Source of the DNA: Liolophura sinensis
Lineage: Eukaryota; Mollusca; Polyplacophora; Chitonida; Chitonidae
DNA: 64,000 nucleotides
Direction of reading: 5' to 3'
NCBI RefSeq assembly: GCF_032854445.1
Contig: NC_088301.1
Coordinates: 11,900,281 to 11,964,280, forward strand
Positions 55,060 to 64,000 of this stretch are shown here, piece by piece (within the stretch, counting starts at the first letter, position 1; each line of letters starts with the position of its first letter). Both the position numbers and the translations under genes were made by a program. The notes beneath the pieces are model-generated. The model did no database searches and was not told where the DNA came from. It saw only the letters and a list, made by a program, of their open reading frames with translations.

Positions 55060-55295
55060 GAGGCTAGCGTGCTAGCGCATTACCATGACTAAAGAGCCTT
55101 GTACCAGTGTGGTGGTCGTGAGTTCAAGCCCACCTCATCCTGACTTCCTCTTTGGTTGTACGTGAGAAAGTCTGCCCAGTCTCCTCCCACCATAATGTCA
55201 GCCGCTCTTGTCTAAGCAAAATATTCTTAAGTACTGTGTAAAACATAACTAAAATAAATAAATAATAAATGAATGAAGTAAATAAATAAATGCAT
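55060..55295 (+). repeat. SINE family A, copy
   Basis: GAGGCTAGCGTGCTAGCGCA head, GTCGTGAGTTCAAGCCC (B box), 3' part and (AAAT)n tail. Confidence 0.7.
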
Positions 55296-55687
55296 AATGG
55301 CTCATTCACATAAGGGTTGTCTTAACAGCAGATTATCGACCCCTGATTGAGATCGCAGGTTCGACGCCAGCTCTTGCTGTTGCGGCCGCGAGTCAAAGCT
55401 AAATGAGTACCAGTTCCTCCAAAACACTGACCATAGTTATTAAAGTGATCAAATAAGCAAAGAATCAATACATTTTAGGAATCGCGCAAAAGGATGAAGT
55501 TTTCTAGTTAACTATTATAGTTGTATGGTATAACATTTATATTGAGTGTAAGCATATCAACAATCAGTGAAGAATGTTCTGATAATAATGACACAAATGT
55601 GATGCGCGTTTCTGACAAGAGTGACTGTTCACACATCTTGCGTATGAGCCATTACTGTTAACTTTAACAATTAATAACAGCCTGAGT

Positions 55688-55975
55688 AGACAATGGGTGA
55701 ATGAGTGCTTGAGGTTTAACGTCGTACTTAGCAATTTTTCAGTCACATGATGAGTCCGTAGAGTGTATGTAACGTGCCTCCTTGTTGCAGGACGGATTTC
55801 CACCACTCTTTTATCTAGTGCTGCTTCACTGGGACGACTTACCGAAGGCAAGTAAGCCGCCCCGACCGAGCCATTATACTGATACGTGCCAACCAGTCGT
55901 TGCACTATTCTCTTCATGCTGAACGCCAAGCGAGGAAGTTACAACTTCCTCTCTTATTTTAAGGTGTTAGGTGTA
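55688..55975 (-). repeat. SINE family B, copy
   Basis: Best-kept body of the family: TGCAGGACGGATTTCCACCA, then GACTTACCGAAGGCAAGTAA on the plus strand. Confidence 0.7.
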
Positions 55976-56058
55976 AACCGACCCAAAGTTGACCCGACGC
56001 TGACGTGTAGATAATGCTATATGATAATGCTATATGTCATTAATATACGGAGACAAAC

Positions 56059-56208
56059 CTAAGTCGCATTTCGGACCATAGTAGCCTTTCAAACATCTTG
56101 GTTCCCTTTCCGGACAGTACCCGGATATTGGGGAGCACGCCGTTTTTCCCTGGGCACAAAACCCGCAGATCTCAGCACAGTCTGGCCCGTGCTTCCCAGG
56201 TATACATT
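56059..56208 (-). CDS. EGF-like exon 4 of the receptor gene
   Basis: Exactly 150 bases, phase 1 to 1, acceptor TTGCGATTTCAG, donor G|GTTTGT. It encodes one laminin/MEGF-type EGF repeat: CIPGKHGPDCAEICGFC, CSPISGYCPEREPRC, YYGPKCDL. Eight cysteines in the order expected for MEGF10/11 or scavenger receptor class F proteins. Next exon downstream is the membrane segment. Confidence 0.82.
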
Positions 56209-56209
56209 C

Positions 56210-56980
56210 TGAAATCGCAATAAACAAGTAAAAAATCTCCCAAAATCAAGTGGTATTTTTTTGGCAAACCTCTCTGATCTTATTACTCATCAGGTCTGAT
56301 ACTTTCTGTACAACCAGTCGGTAGCCTATACAGTGGTGTTATTTGCTGTAAAATCATCGTAACGTTGATTTTTTTTTCATGAGCAAGTTCAGATTTATTA
56401 CAGACAAACGTATCTTCCCAGTATAAAAAGGAAACAGTATGCTCCTGAAAAGAAGACCCTGCTATGTTCGGTAAATTGCCTGATGTCAGTACAGCCAGCT
56501 AATGCGGAAATGAAAACGAACAGGACGCCGAAAGACGACGATTTGGCTCATTGAGGTCGTCCTCAGAAACTGCCGAACGCACTGAAATATCTTTTGTTTG
56601 AAAACGGAATACAACTGAAACTTCAGAGTTGGGTAAGTATGTTTGTATATTTCTCATTTGTTGGCCCCATCACGTACCGGGCTAGATTGTATAGGAGAGC
56701 TCCAAAGTTTTGTGACGTCACGCTAGGTACCGAGCATGGCAAAATGGCGTTACCGAGTAAACTGTTAGGTTGTGATGATCTTTTGCTATTTATTCTGTTA
56801 ATAAGCGTGATAGAATTTTTTTTACTATTTTTAGAACACCTCCAGAGAACTACTTTTGGGATTAATTAAGATTTAATGACTGACTTTATGTTCACTTTTT
56901 CTATTGTACAGATTTTGCTGTACATTGAGTATGATCTCTTATAGATTTGAAGTGACTAACGTCATTGTTGAGAGTTCGAT
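56210..56980. other. Intron between EGF exons 3 and 4
   Basis: No further coding signal; the plus-strand frame at 56594 has no recognised motif. Confidence 0.5.
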
Positions 56981-56986
56981 ACAAAC

Positions 56987-57136
56987 CTGCGTCGCATTTC
57001 TGACCGGAGTATCCTGGTTGACACCTGGGTGTTGCTTCCGGGCACTGCCCGGATGTAATGTCACACGCTGTCCGATTACCAGCACAGTGTTCACATCTTC
57101 CCTCACAGTCTAGCCCGTATGTTCGTGGTGCACAGG
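56987..57136 (-). CDS. EGF-like exon 3 of the receptor gene
   Basis: 150 bases, phase 1 to 1, acceptor GCCGGCTCCAG, donor G|GTTTGT. Encodes CAPRTYGLDCEGRCEHC, CDITSGQCPEATPRC and GYSGQKCDAG. Same size, phase and cysteine pattern as its neighbours, so it arose by exon duplication. Confidence 0.83.
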
Positions 57137-57346
57137 CTGGAGCCGGCAGGAAACAAGCAGAGAGAAAAAAATTACAGCGTGTGGATATGTATAAGTAGAC
57201 ATAGATAAACCAAATTAAGACTTCAAAATAGCCATAATATGAATACATCCGTCCACTGTAGCGATGTATTTGGCTTTCCTTTTTGTATTTTTTTTACATT
57301 TTTGGGGTCAAGGATTGCCAGTGAAGGTTGTCACCTATAAACTCAC

Positions 57347-57496
57347 CTGTGATACATTTCAGGCCAGAGAATCCTGAAATGCATCTGAAGACCCCCGTTG
57401 GACAATGCCCGGATGTTGGATCACAACGAGACGGTCCATCAACGCAGTTCCCACACCTCTTTTCACAATCTGGACCGTAAGTCCCACGGGTACAAG
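57347..57496 (-). CDS. EGF-like exon 2 of the receptor gene
   Basis: 150 bases, phase 1 to 1, acceptor CACTCCTTAG, donor G|GTGAGT. Encodes CTRGTYGPDCEKRCGNC, CDPTSGHCPTGVFRC and GFSGLKC. The GHC/GQC loop is shared by all four repeats. Confidence 0.82.
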
Positions 57497-57499
57497 CTA

Positions 57500-58100
57500 A
57501 GGAGTGTGTGAAAAAAATACAGAAAAGTCATTTTTATAGTAGCTTCAAACAACACAGTGTATACTAATATTGCAAAACAATTAGCAACATGCAATATAAA
57601 TGTATGCACTTGGAGGGATATAAGGCCTCGCAAATGTTTACTGTTTCCATGTTGTACGGGAGCAAAGGGAAGTAACTTTATATGCTAAACTCATTTGGGA
57701 GGCGTGGGTGTTTATCCTTTGGCCTTCGCGTTTCTGTAAACATTTACGCCATTTTTTGACACCATACTCAACATTTGCATTGGAAACTGGAATGCTCAGA
57801 GTAAACTACTGACCTAATCGAGTAAGTGATGACATTCCCCAGTTGTGACTCACAGAAGAATTGTCAAAAGAACTGATAACGGGGATGCTAGAAATTCAAT
57901 GCCCAAGGTCGTGTTGGTAGCCATATTCAACATGCTAGGCCTTTGTTAATGAAGTACCAATAAAAAGGAGGATTCATAAAGGTACTTTGTGCTTCGGTCA
58001 ACAATTTAAACTTCAGTGTAACCTTTTGTCTTCACTTGACTGCAGGTTTTGTCAATATCAACTCCTAAAGTCACTAAATGCGTTCAGATTTCGGGGCTTC
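57500..58100. other. Intron between EGF exons 1 and 2
   Basis: No coding signal recognised; a SINE lies at 58105. Confidence 0.5.
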
Positions 58101-58104
58101 CGTC

Positions 58105-58320
58105 GTTTAGTGGTTAGCAGCAGCACAATGAATCAGGAGCCTCTTACCAATGCGATCGCTGCGAGTTCAAAACCAGTTCTTTCTGGCTTCCTCCACGGCC
58201 ATACGTGGGCTCTGTCCAGTTTCCGTCCACGATAATGCTGGCGGCCGTTGTATAAGTAAAAATAGTCCTGAGTACGGCGTAAAACTCCAATCAAATCAAT
58301 CAATTAATCAAATCAAATTT
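58105..58320 (+). repeat. SINE family A, copy in an intron
   Basis: CGTTTAGTGGTTAGCAGCAG head, GCGAGTTCAAAACC (B-box-like), 3' part CCTGAGTACGGCGTAAAACT and an A/T tail. Antisense to the receptor gene. Confidence 0.7.
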
Positions 58321-58368
58321 CAAGTATGACTAAAAGTCAAAAATAGCTTTGGGGAATAAGCCACATAC

Positions 58369-58518
58369 CTGTGTCGCACTTGACACCAGAGAATCCCGGC
58401 ATGCACCTGGGTTTTCTCTCTGGACAGTGCCCAGATGTTTTGTCACAGAGAGACCGTCCCTCGGCACAGTGTCCGCATCTCTCCACACAGTCTTCACCAG
58501 TTGTCCCAGGGGAACACG
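58369..58518 (-). CDS. EGF-like exon 1 of the receptor gene
   Basis: 150 bases, phase 1 to 1, acceptor GTTTTACAAG, donor G|GTATGT. Encodes CSPGTTGEDCVERCGHC, CDKTSGHCPERKPRC and GFSGVKCDTG. The most upstream of the four full repeats; the numbering is local, as more exons probably lie further right. Confidence 0.83.
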
Positions 58519-58524
58519 CTTGTA

Positions 58525-59820
58525 AAACGTTTATCATTTAAAACAGGAAAGGGCCAGAGACAGTTTAACATGGAGGAAGAAAGTCAAAACATCGAGGAAT
58601 GAAACAGAAAATAAAACTAGGGTAAATGCGAAGAGATGAATACCATTCTGAGGCCCAAAGTATTCCTTACAGTGCTTGTAATTGTGAGTACATTTAATTT
58701 AAAGGCAAAGAAATCATTATCATGAAATGGATGTCATATGTTGTCACTTAACCACACGCTTAACTGGAAAATAATTCGATTTGTTTGTTTTTTATAAAGA
58801 ATTTTTTCAAGTACAGAAAATGCATTTGAAACATTGGATTCTACTGTGGCTTTTTCTGATTATGTGTTGTTACCGTGCAATAGGCTGGTGTCAGCGTCGG
58901 CTTAGGCGTATTTATAATTTTCGGCAGATAAGCTTCATTAGAATTCACGAACATGATGTTTTTCGTGCATGAAACTTTTTTGCTATTTACCAATTATCTA
59001 CTTTCATATGCATCTACTTCTAAAAGCGGTTAGAAGTCGAAACTCATATCATACATTGTGCTATACACGATGACCTGAAAACATCATGAAACCTTGTTCA
59101 TATAACAATAAACTTAACCATACTTACTGAATATTAAAACTGAAAAGTACAACGCTGGCACCACGCCGTCAAACAAACGTTATGCAGCAAACTGCAATAC
59201 GGATAACACCAGGGGTATATCCTACAGTGAGTATAATACTATGTTTTAAACGATGTGGATCTGTTTAGTAAAGAGGGCTCAGGAGAGTTGTAGCTTATTC
59301 CCCTTTCAAACCAAGTTTGCTTTAACAGAGGAATGACCTAATCTTTTCCACCCGGAGACGCCACAGGTTTCGTCTGTGACAAAGGCAATTTGCGAATGCC
59401 TAAGTGAATGGCTGAGGGAGAAAGTATACCACACTATTTCGTATACTCGTCATACGTAGGTTACTTCCCTTTTCAATGATTTACCTCTATTGACAATAAA
59501 TGTCAATCCTTTATATCACTATTAAAGCATATGGGATTATTGAAAATATTACGGCTTACTTTGTCAGTTTCTCTACGCACAGAAGCAAACTGGAATGATT
59601 CAAAACTAGCTAACTTTAGAAGAAATTTTGCAAGAGGATTTTTCGCAACTAATCAATGTGGTTGTTCAAATTCAATCACATCAGCACTTCCAAATGCTGA
59701 CTGCATTGGATAGTTGAACTCATACCTACTGACAAGGGGAGATAATTCATGAAAAGGAAATTTATGTATTACAAAAACATATGCGTACAATCGTGTGCTT
59801 GCGTAGGGGGCCTACTTTTG
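58525..59820. other. Intron, no features recognised
   Basis: AT-rich, with chance frames only. Confidence 0.45.
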
Positions 59821-59827
59821 TACTTAC

Positions 59828-59881
59828 GTGTTTGGCATGTGGGACCTTCCAAATCAGGGTCACAGCGTGCATTACAGTACC
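59828..59881 (-). CDS. Short EGF/cysteine-rich exon of the receptor gene
   Basis: 54 bases, phase 1 to 1, acceptor GTATTCCCTGTAG, donor C|GTAAGT. Encodes YCNARCDPDLEGPTCQT, part of an EGF-like unit. Phase and strand fit the exons at 58369 to 56059, so it is probably the preceding exon of the same transcript. Upstream exons with the signal peptide were not found in the window. Confidence 0.6.
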
Positions 59882-59889
59882 CTACAGGG

Positions 59890-60575
59890 AATACATATTA
59901 AGTTGATATTTCATATACAATGCAAAACAAAAGTAATTCACACTTTCATTACGGCTTACAATTGTGAGCCCAATCAATGAATAAACAAATGGCTTGAACA
60001 TTCCAGTTCCTACCATCTATAAAGCTTCTTTGTGAAACAATAAGCAATTTTTCTTATATCATCACAGTGATAAGTATAATGAAAATGATCAACGTGTCAC
60101 AGAATAGGCAAATGAAAAAGCAGGCTTAGGTGTTTAGAAGAACGTTGGGCTGTTGTGGGCGTGTGGCAAATGTGAAATGTATGAATGTAAACGACAGCCT
60201 GAGTTTACGGGACATTTGTTTCGTTTTGTTACATTCTTCATTTTCTCGAACCTTCAACTCCTTCGTCCACTCAAATGACATTGATTAAAAAAAAAATAAG
60301 CACGATAATACCGGAATACAATATTCTGTCCAAATTCATATATCACATGTAGTGCAGATTGAAAACATACATATCTGTAAAACTTTCTTCATAAAGCTTA
60401 AGATGAAGTGTTAATGGGCAAAACATAAAAACTTAACTGTGAGACAAAGCAGATAGTAAGAGGCGAAGTCTACATCTTGAAATAGTTGTGAAACTAAAAA
60501 TGATATAAAATCTCAGACTGTCTTCTTCTCCAAAGCATATTTATCAGGCCCATTAAGGTTGGAGAAGATGTAGTA
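59890..60575. other. AT-rich non-coding stretch
   Basis: No gene or defined repeat recognised. Confidence 0.45.
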
Positions 60576-60579
60576 AATG

Positions 60580-61148
60580 CACGAGATCCAGCCTGAGTCT
60601 CGTGTATACTACCATCTAGTGGTTCAATGTCCAGCCTGAATCTCGTGTAAATTGCCTTGTAGTGGGTCTACACCCAGCCTGAATCACGTGTAAATTGCCT
60701 TCTAGTGGGTCTACACCCAGCCTGAATCTCGTGTATACTGCCATCTAGTGGGTGAATATCCAGCCTGAATCTAGTGTAAATTGCCTTCTAGTGGGTCTAC
60801 AACCAGCCTGAATCACGTGTAAATTGCCTTCTAGTGGGTGTACACCAAGCCTGAACCTCGTGTAAATTGCCATCTAGTGGGCCTACACCTAGCCTGAATT
60901 TCGTCTAAATTGCCATCTAGTGGGTCTACACCCAGCCTGAATCTCGTGTATATTGCCATCTAGTGGGTCAATATTCAGCCTGAATCACGTGTAAATTGCC
61001 TTCTACTGGGTCTACACCCAGCCTGAATCTCGTGTATACTGCCATTTGGTGGGTCTACTCCCAGCCTGAATTTCGTGTAAATTGCCATATAATGCGCCTA
61101 CACCCAGAGTGAATCTCGTGTATACTGCTATTTAGTGGGTCTACATCT
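60580..61148. repeat. Minisatellite, 43-bp unit, first block
   Basis: About 13 units of the type CAGCCTGAATCTCGTGTAAA followed by TTGCCATCTAGTGGGTCTACACC. Interrupted at 61149-61455 by another repeat and resumed after it. Confidence 0.9.
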
Positions 61149-61455
61149 AGCTTGAGTGAGTGAGTGAGTGAGTGAAAATTTTAACGTCGCTTTCAAAAAT
61201 ATTTCAGTTTTATCGCGACAAAACAACGTCAAGTAGTCGATCTACTACGGATAATTCATTTACTATTCAGTCAAAACAGGACACCAGAAGTCACATAACA
61301 AACACAGACGGTAGTTTAAAATCACAGCTTTCCTGCCATACCAATGGTAGAGAGAAAATCAAAAATAGTATCACTTTCTACAGAATTGAAAAGTTCTGAA
61401 AGAGAGCTCACGTGATAAAAGGAATCTCGTACAGGAGCAAAGTCGCCACAGTCAA
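61149..61455 (-). repeat. Insertion with (GTGA)n end inside the 43-bp array
   Basis: Begins GAGTGAGTGAGTGAGTGA, then TTTTAACGTCGC, which resembles the tail of SINE family B on the minus strand. The array continues on both sides, so it inserted after the array formed. Confidence 0.55.
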
Positions 61456-61618
61456 GCACATCTAGCTTGAATCTCGTGTAAATTGCCCTCTAGTGGGTCT
61501 ACACCCACTCTGAATCTCGCCTAAATTGCCATCTAATGGGTCTACACCCACCCTGAATCTCGTGTAAATTGCCATCTTGTTGGTTTACACCCAACCTGAA
61601 TCTCGCGTAAATTGTGAT
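61456..61618. repeat. Minisatellite, 43-bp unit, second block
   Basis: About four units in the same orientation as 60580-61148. Confidence 0.85.
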
Positions 61619-61619
61619 C

Positions 61620-62215
61620 CATAAATTCATAAAAGCCTGGCTGTCTACATTTTGAAAATTGTGGAGGATAATTTCCAATAAAATCTCAGAATTAAGACAC
61701 CTACATGTAAATTTATTTTTTCAAGCCCATTATATGTCATGAAGACTTAATGAAGGTCATTTGGCCCAAACATAAAGCCGTACTGTGGGAGTACTTGAAG
61801 ATCAAATCTGGTACGTTTGAAGAAATAACAGGTCTACATCTTTAGAGCATAAATGTTCATTAGTTTCTTGAAGATGAAATGAAAAATGAAGGACTAGTTG
61901 TCTCAAACATAAAACCTCACGATGGAGCTACAAGCATATAGAAGCCTAACTTTGATGTGTCAGTCTAATTTTAATGTGCCTCGCTGCTTTCAGGACATTA
62001 AAGGGGTTTATTACTGAAAGAAATCCACAGTTTGTTCAGCTAAATACAAAAAAGGAGCTGCATTTCACCCCTAACTAAACACCGTAGGGCTATATTTTCC
62101 GAAAATTAAACGAATTAAAAGGGAGAAATCCGTTACTGGGCCAAACTGCCCATCCCTCCAGATAACATGGAAATGAGGTAGCAAAGACATTCAAACAAGG
62201 CAACGTCGTCTCAGG
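61620..62215. other. Non-coding stretch between arrays
   Basis: No gene recognised; short phrases such as AAACATAAA with ACT/CTGTGGGAG recur at 60420 and 61770, hinting at older duplication. Confidence 0.35.
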
Positions 62216-62221
62216 GATCGT

Positions 62222-62795
62222 ATTACACAGTGTGATAGGTAGCAGGCAGACGTATAACACAGTGTAACAGACAGTAGGCAGACGTACAACACAGTGTAAC
62301 AGACAGAAGGCACACGTATAACACAGTGTAACAGACAGTAGGCAGACGTACAACACAGTGTAACAGACAGAAGGCACACGTATAACACAGTGTAACAGAC
62401 AGAAGGCACACGTATTACACACTGTGACAGACAGAAGGCACGCGTATTACACACAGTGACAGACAGAAGGCACGCGTATTACACAGTGTGACAGACAGAA
62501 GGCACGCGTATTACACACAGTGACAGACAGAAGGCACGCGTATTACACAGTGTAACAGACAGAAGGCACACGTATTACACACTGTGACAGACAGAAGGCA
62601 CGCGTATTACACAGTGTGACAGACAGAAGGCACACGTATTACACACTGTGACAGACAGAAGGCACGCGTATTACACACTGTGACAGACAGAAGGCAGACG
62701 TATTACACAGTGTAACAGACAGAAGGCACAGGTATTACACACTGTGACAGACAGAAGGAACACGTATTACACTGTGTGACACACAGAAGGCGTGT
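62222..62795. repeat. Minisatellite, 32-bp unit, about 18 copies
   Basis: Unit ACAGTGTAACAGACAGAAGG followed by CACACGTATTAC. The repeat period makes long spurious minus-strand frames. Confidence 0.92.
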
Positions 62796-62799
62796 TAAA

Positions 62800-63840
62800 A
62801 TCTAATCCGCGCAGCGCGATTGAAGTAACATGACGGAGAAATCGCAATAAATACAACACAGTTCCGAGTGTCACCCTGCAGGTCTCACGTCGTCTGCACT
62901 ACACGTGGCGCTACGAGAGGAGATAGACTTGTTTCTAAACACGGCGACCTAAGCGAGTGAATGTTCTAAAGGGAGACCCCGCTAGCTCAAATACTTGTCA
63001 GTAAACACCAGGAAGTCTTATAATTCAACGTTGATGACGTTTAAAATACAAGCAAGTTTTGGTTCGGTAATGTTTTCACTTGATGCCATGGATGCATCTA
63101 TTCCGTAAAATAACTATTGTCTAACCTAATCTAGTATATACTTTGTAAATCATTCATCATCACTACGTCTTTTGGCTTTAGTTATGTTTACCACTGGCCG
63201 TTGGTTTCAACACGTTGATTCCCTGCTGACTTTGCTCACTAAAATGGACGTTGCGGGTAAATAATTGCAAGGCCAATCTCCCCAAAACAAACCACTACAA
63301 GTTTTTGAAAACATATAGTAAGAAAGAAATTGATTCATGCAAACAGAAGCATGAATAACTATCTATGCTTATTAAATTTAATCAGCATATAAATCGTGCT
63401 CCATGATACTTCGTAAGTTCTTCCTGATCTGAGTTGCTTGGATGATCACTGTTCACAGGTCAAACGTTTCAACACGACAAACATACGATCACGTGTCCTT
63501 GGAAAAGCGGACTTTTTACAAATAATTTCGCAACAGTGTCCGATAGATTTTGTACACTCCATCCATATATACTTACAAGGCCTATTGTAAACTGAAAAAA
63601 AAAATAGAGTGAATACGTTTGGTGCACTCCGACTAAAGGTTCCCTGACTTGATAAAACTGTAGGCCTACGGATAGACTCTGGGTAAACACAACCTCACTG
63701 ATATAAATATAAACACCAGCTTCCCGTAGGACATCACAGCATTCATTGAGAAACTTTAGATGGCAGTAAACACGAGGTTGAGGTTGGATGTAAGCGTACA
63801 CGACATTCAGCTTGAACTTAGACACCCCATATGGCTACTT
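62800..63840. other. Stretch without assigned genes
   Basis: The minus frame at 63469-63825 (118 codons) has no recognised motif. Confidence 0.4.
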
Positions 63841-63844
63841 ACAA

Positions 63845-64000
63845 AACATTCACAGTGGGTGTAGGCCCACTAGATGGCAACATATACGAGATTCAGACTG
63901 GGCGTAGACCCATTAGATGGTAATATACACGACATTCTGGCTGGGTGTAACCGCACTAGATGTCAATGTACACGAGGTTCAGGCTGGGTGTAGACCCACT
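63845..64000. repeat. 43-bp minisatellite in inverse orientation, continues past the edge
   Basis: Three to four units reading GTAGGCCCACTAGATGGCAA, the reverse complement of the array at 60580-61618. Confidence 0.85.

Noticed and set aside
60580-61618. CRISPR array
   Set aside because: The units are near-identical over their full length without unique spacers, and the genome is eukaryotic.
62090-62454. Cysteine-rich minus-strand frames (CVIRVPSVCYT repeats)
   Set aside because: A product of the 32-bp minisatellite period, with no start, signal or domain.

Overview
This looks like animal (metazoan) nuclear DNA, most probably from a bivalve mollusc. It carries short exons with canonical GT/AG borders, tRNA-derived SINEs ending in AAATAAAT or ACTC-type tails, many minisatellites, and exons for F-type lectin, PAN/apple, chitin-binding and MEGF-type EGF domains, a combination typical of bivalve immune and extracellular genes. 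The species is inferred, not proven. Homology calls rest on motifs and recall of families; no search could be run.

Positions 1-8580 are different: visibly GC-richer, intron-less and gene-dense. They hold most of an integrated dsDNA virus-like element of the Polinton/adintovirus/Polinton-like type: a retroviral-type integrase (cut by the left edge), an A32/FtsK-like packaging ATPase, a double-jelly-roll major capsid protein, a penton-like minor capsid protein, and about eight companion ORFs (coiled-coil, basic or membrane-anchored) of unknown function. No DNA polymerase or protease is seen; the element continues to the left. Nearly every gene is broken, but by small indels and hardly any in-frame stops. 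A 54-bp block present twice, one copy a near-perfect hairpin, lies at 8641-8772 by the right end.

Positions 8600-22330 are a transposon graveyard: a truncated PIF/Harbinger transposase with one end preserved, two Gypsy copies in opposite orientation, the RNase H end of a LINE, and a solo LTR with a 4-bp target duplication.

Positions 23000-41200 contain SINEs, a minus-strand F-type lectin plus PAN gene end (25186-28199), a LINE 5' half (gag-like ORF1 and endonuclease), a Crypton-like tyrosine recombinase fragment and several minisatellites.

Positions 42700-48300 hold a minus-strand secreted chitin-binding protein gene with an 18-bp coding minisatellite, a decayed partial copy of it about 4 kb away, and an unassigned terminal exon. 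Positions 48300-64000 hold a foldback minisatellite, a LINE 3' end, and a minus-strand membrane receptor with four 150-bp EGF exons plus a transmembrane exon, all in compatible phase. The last 3.5 kb hold 43-bp arrays in opposite orientations whose units contain a CTCF-like core, around a separate 32-bp array.
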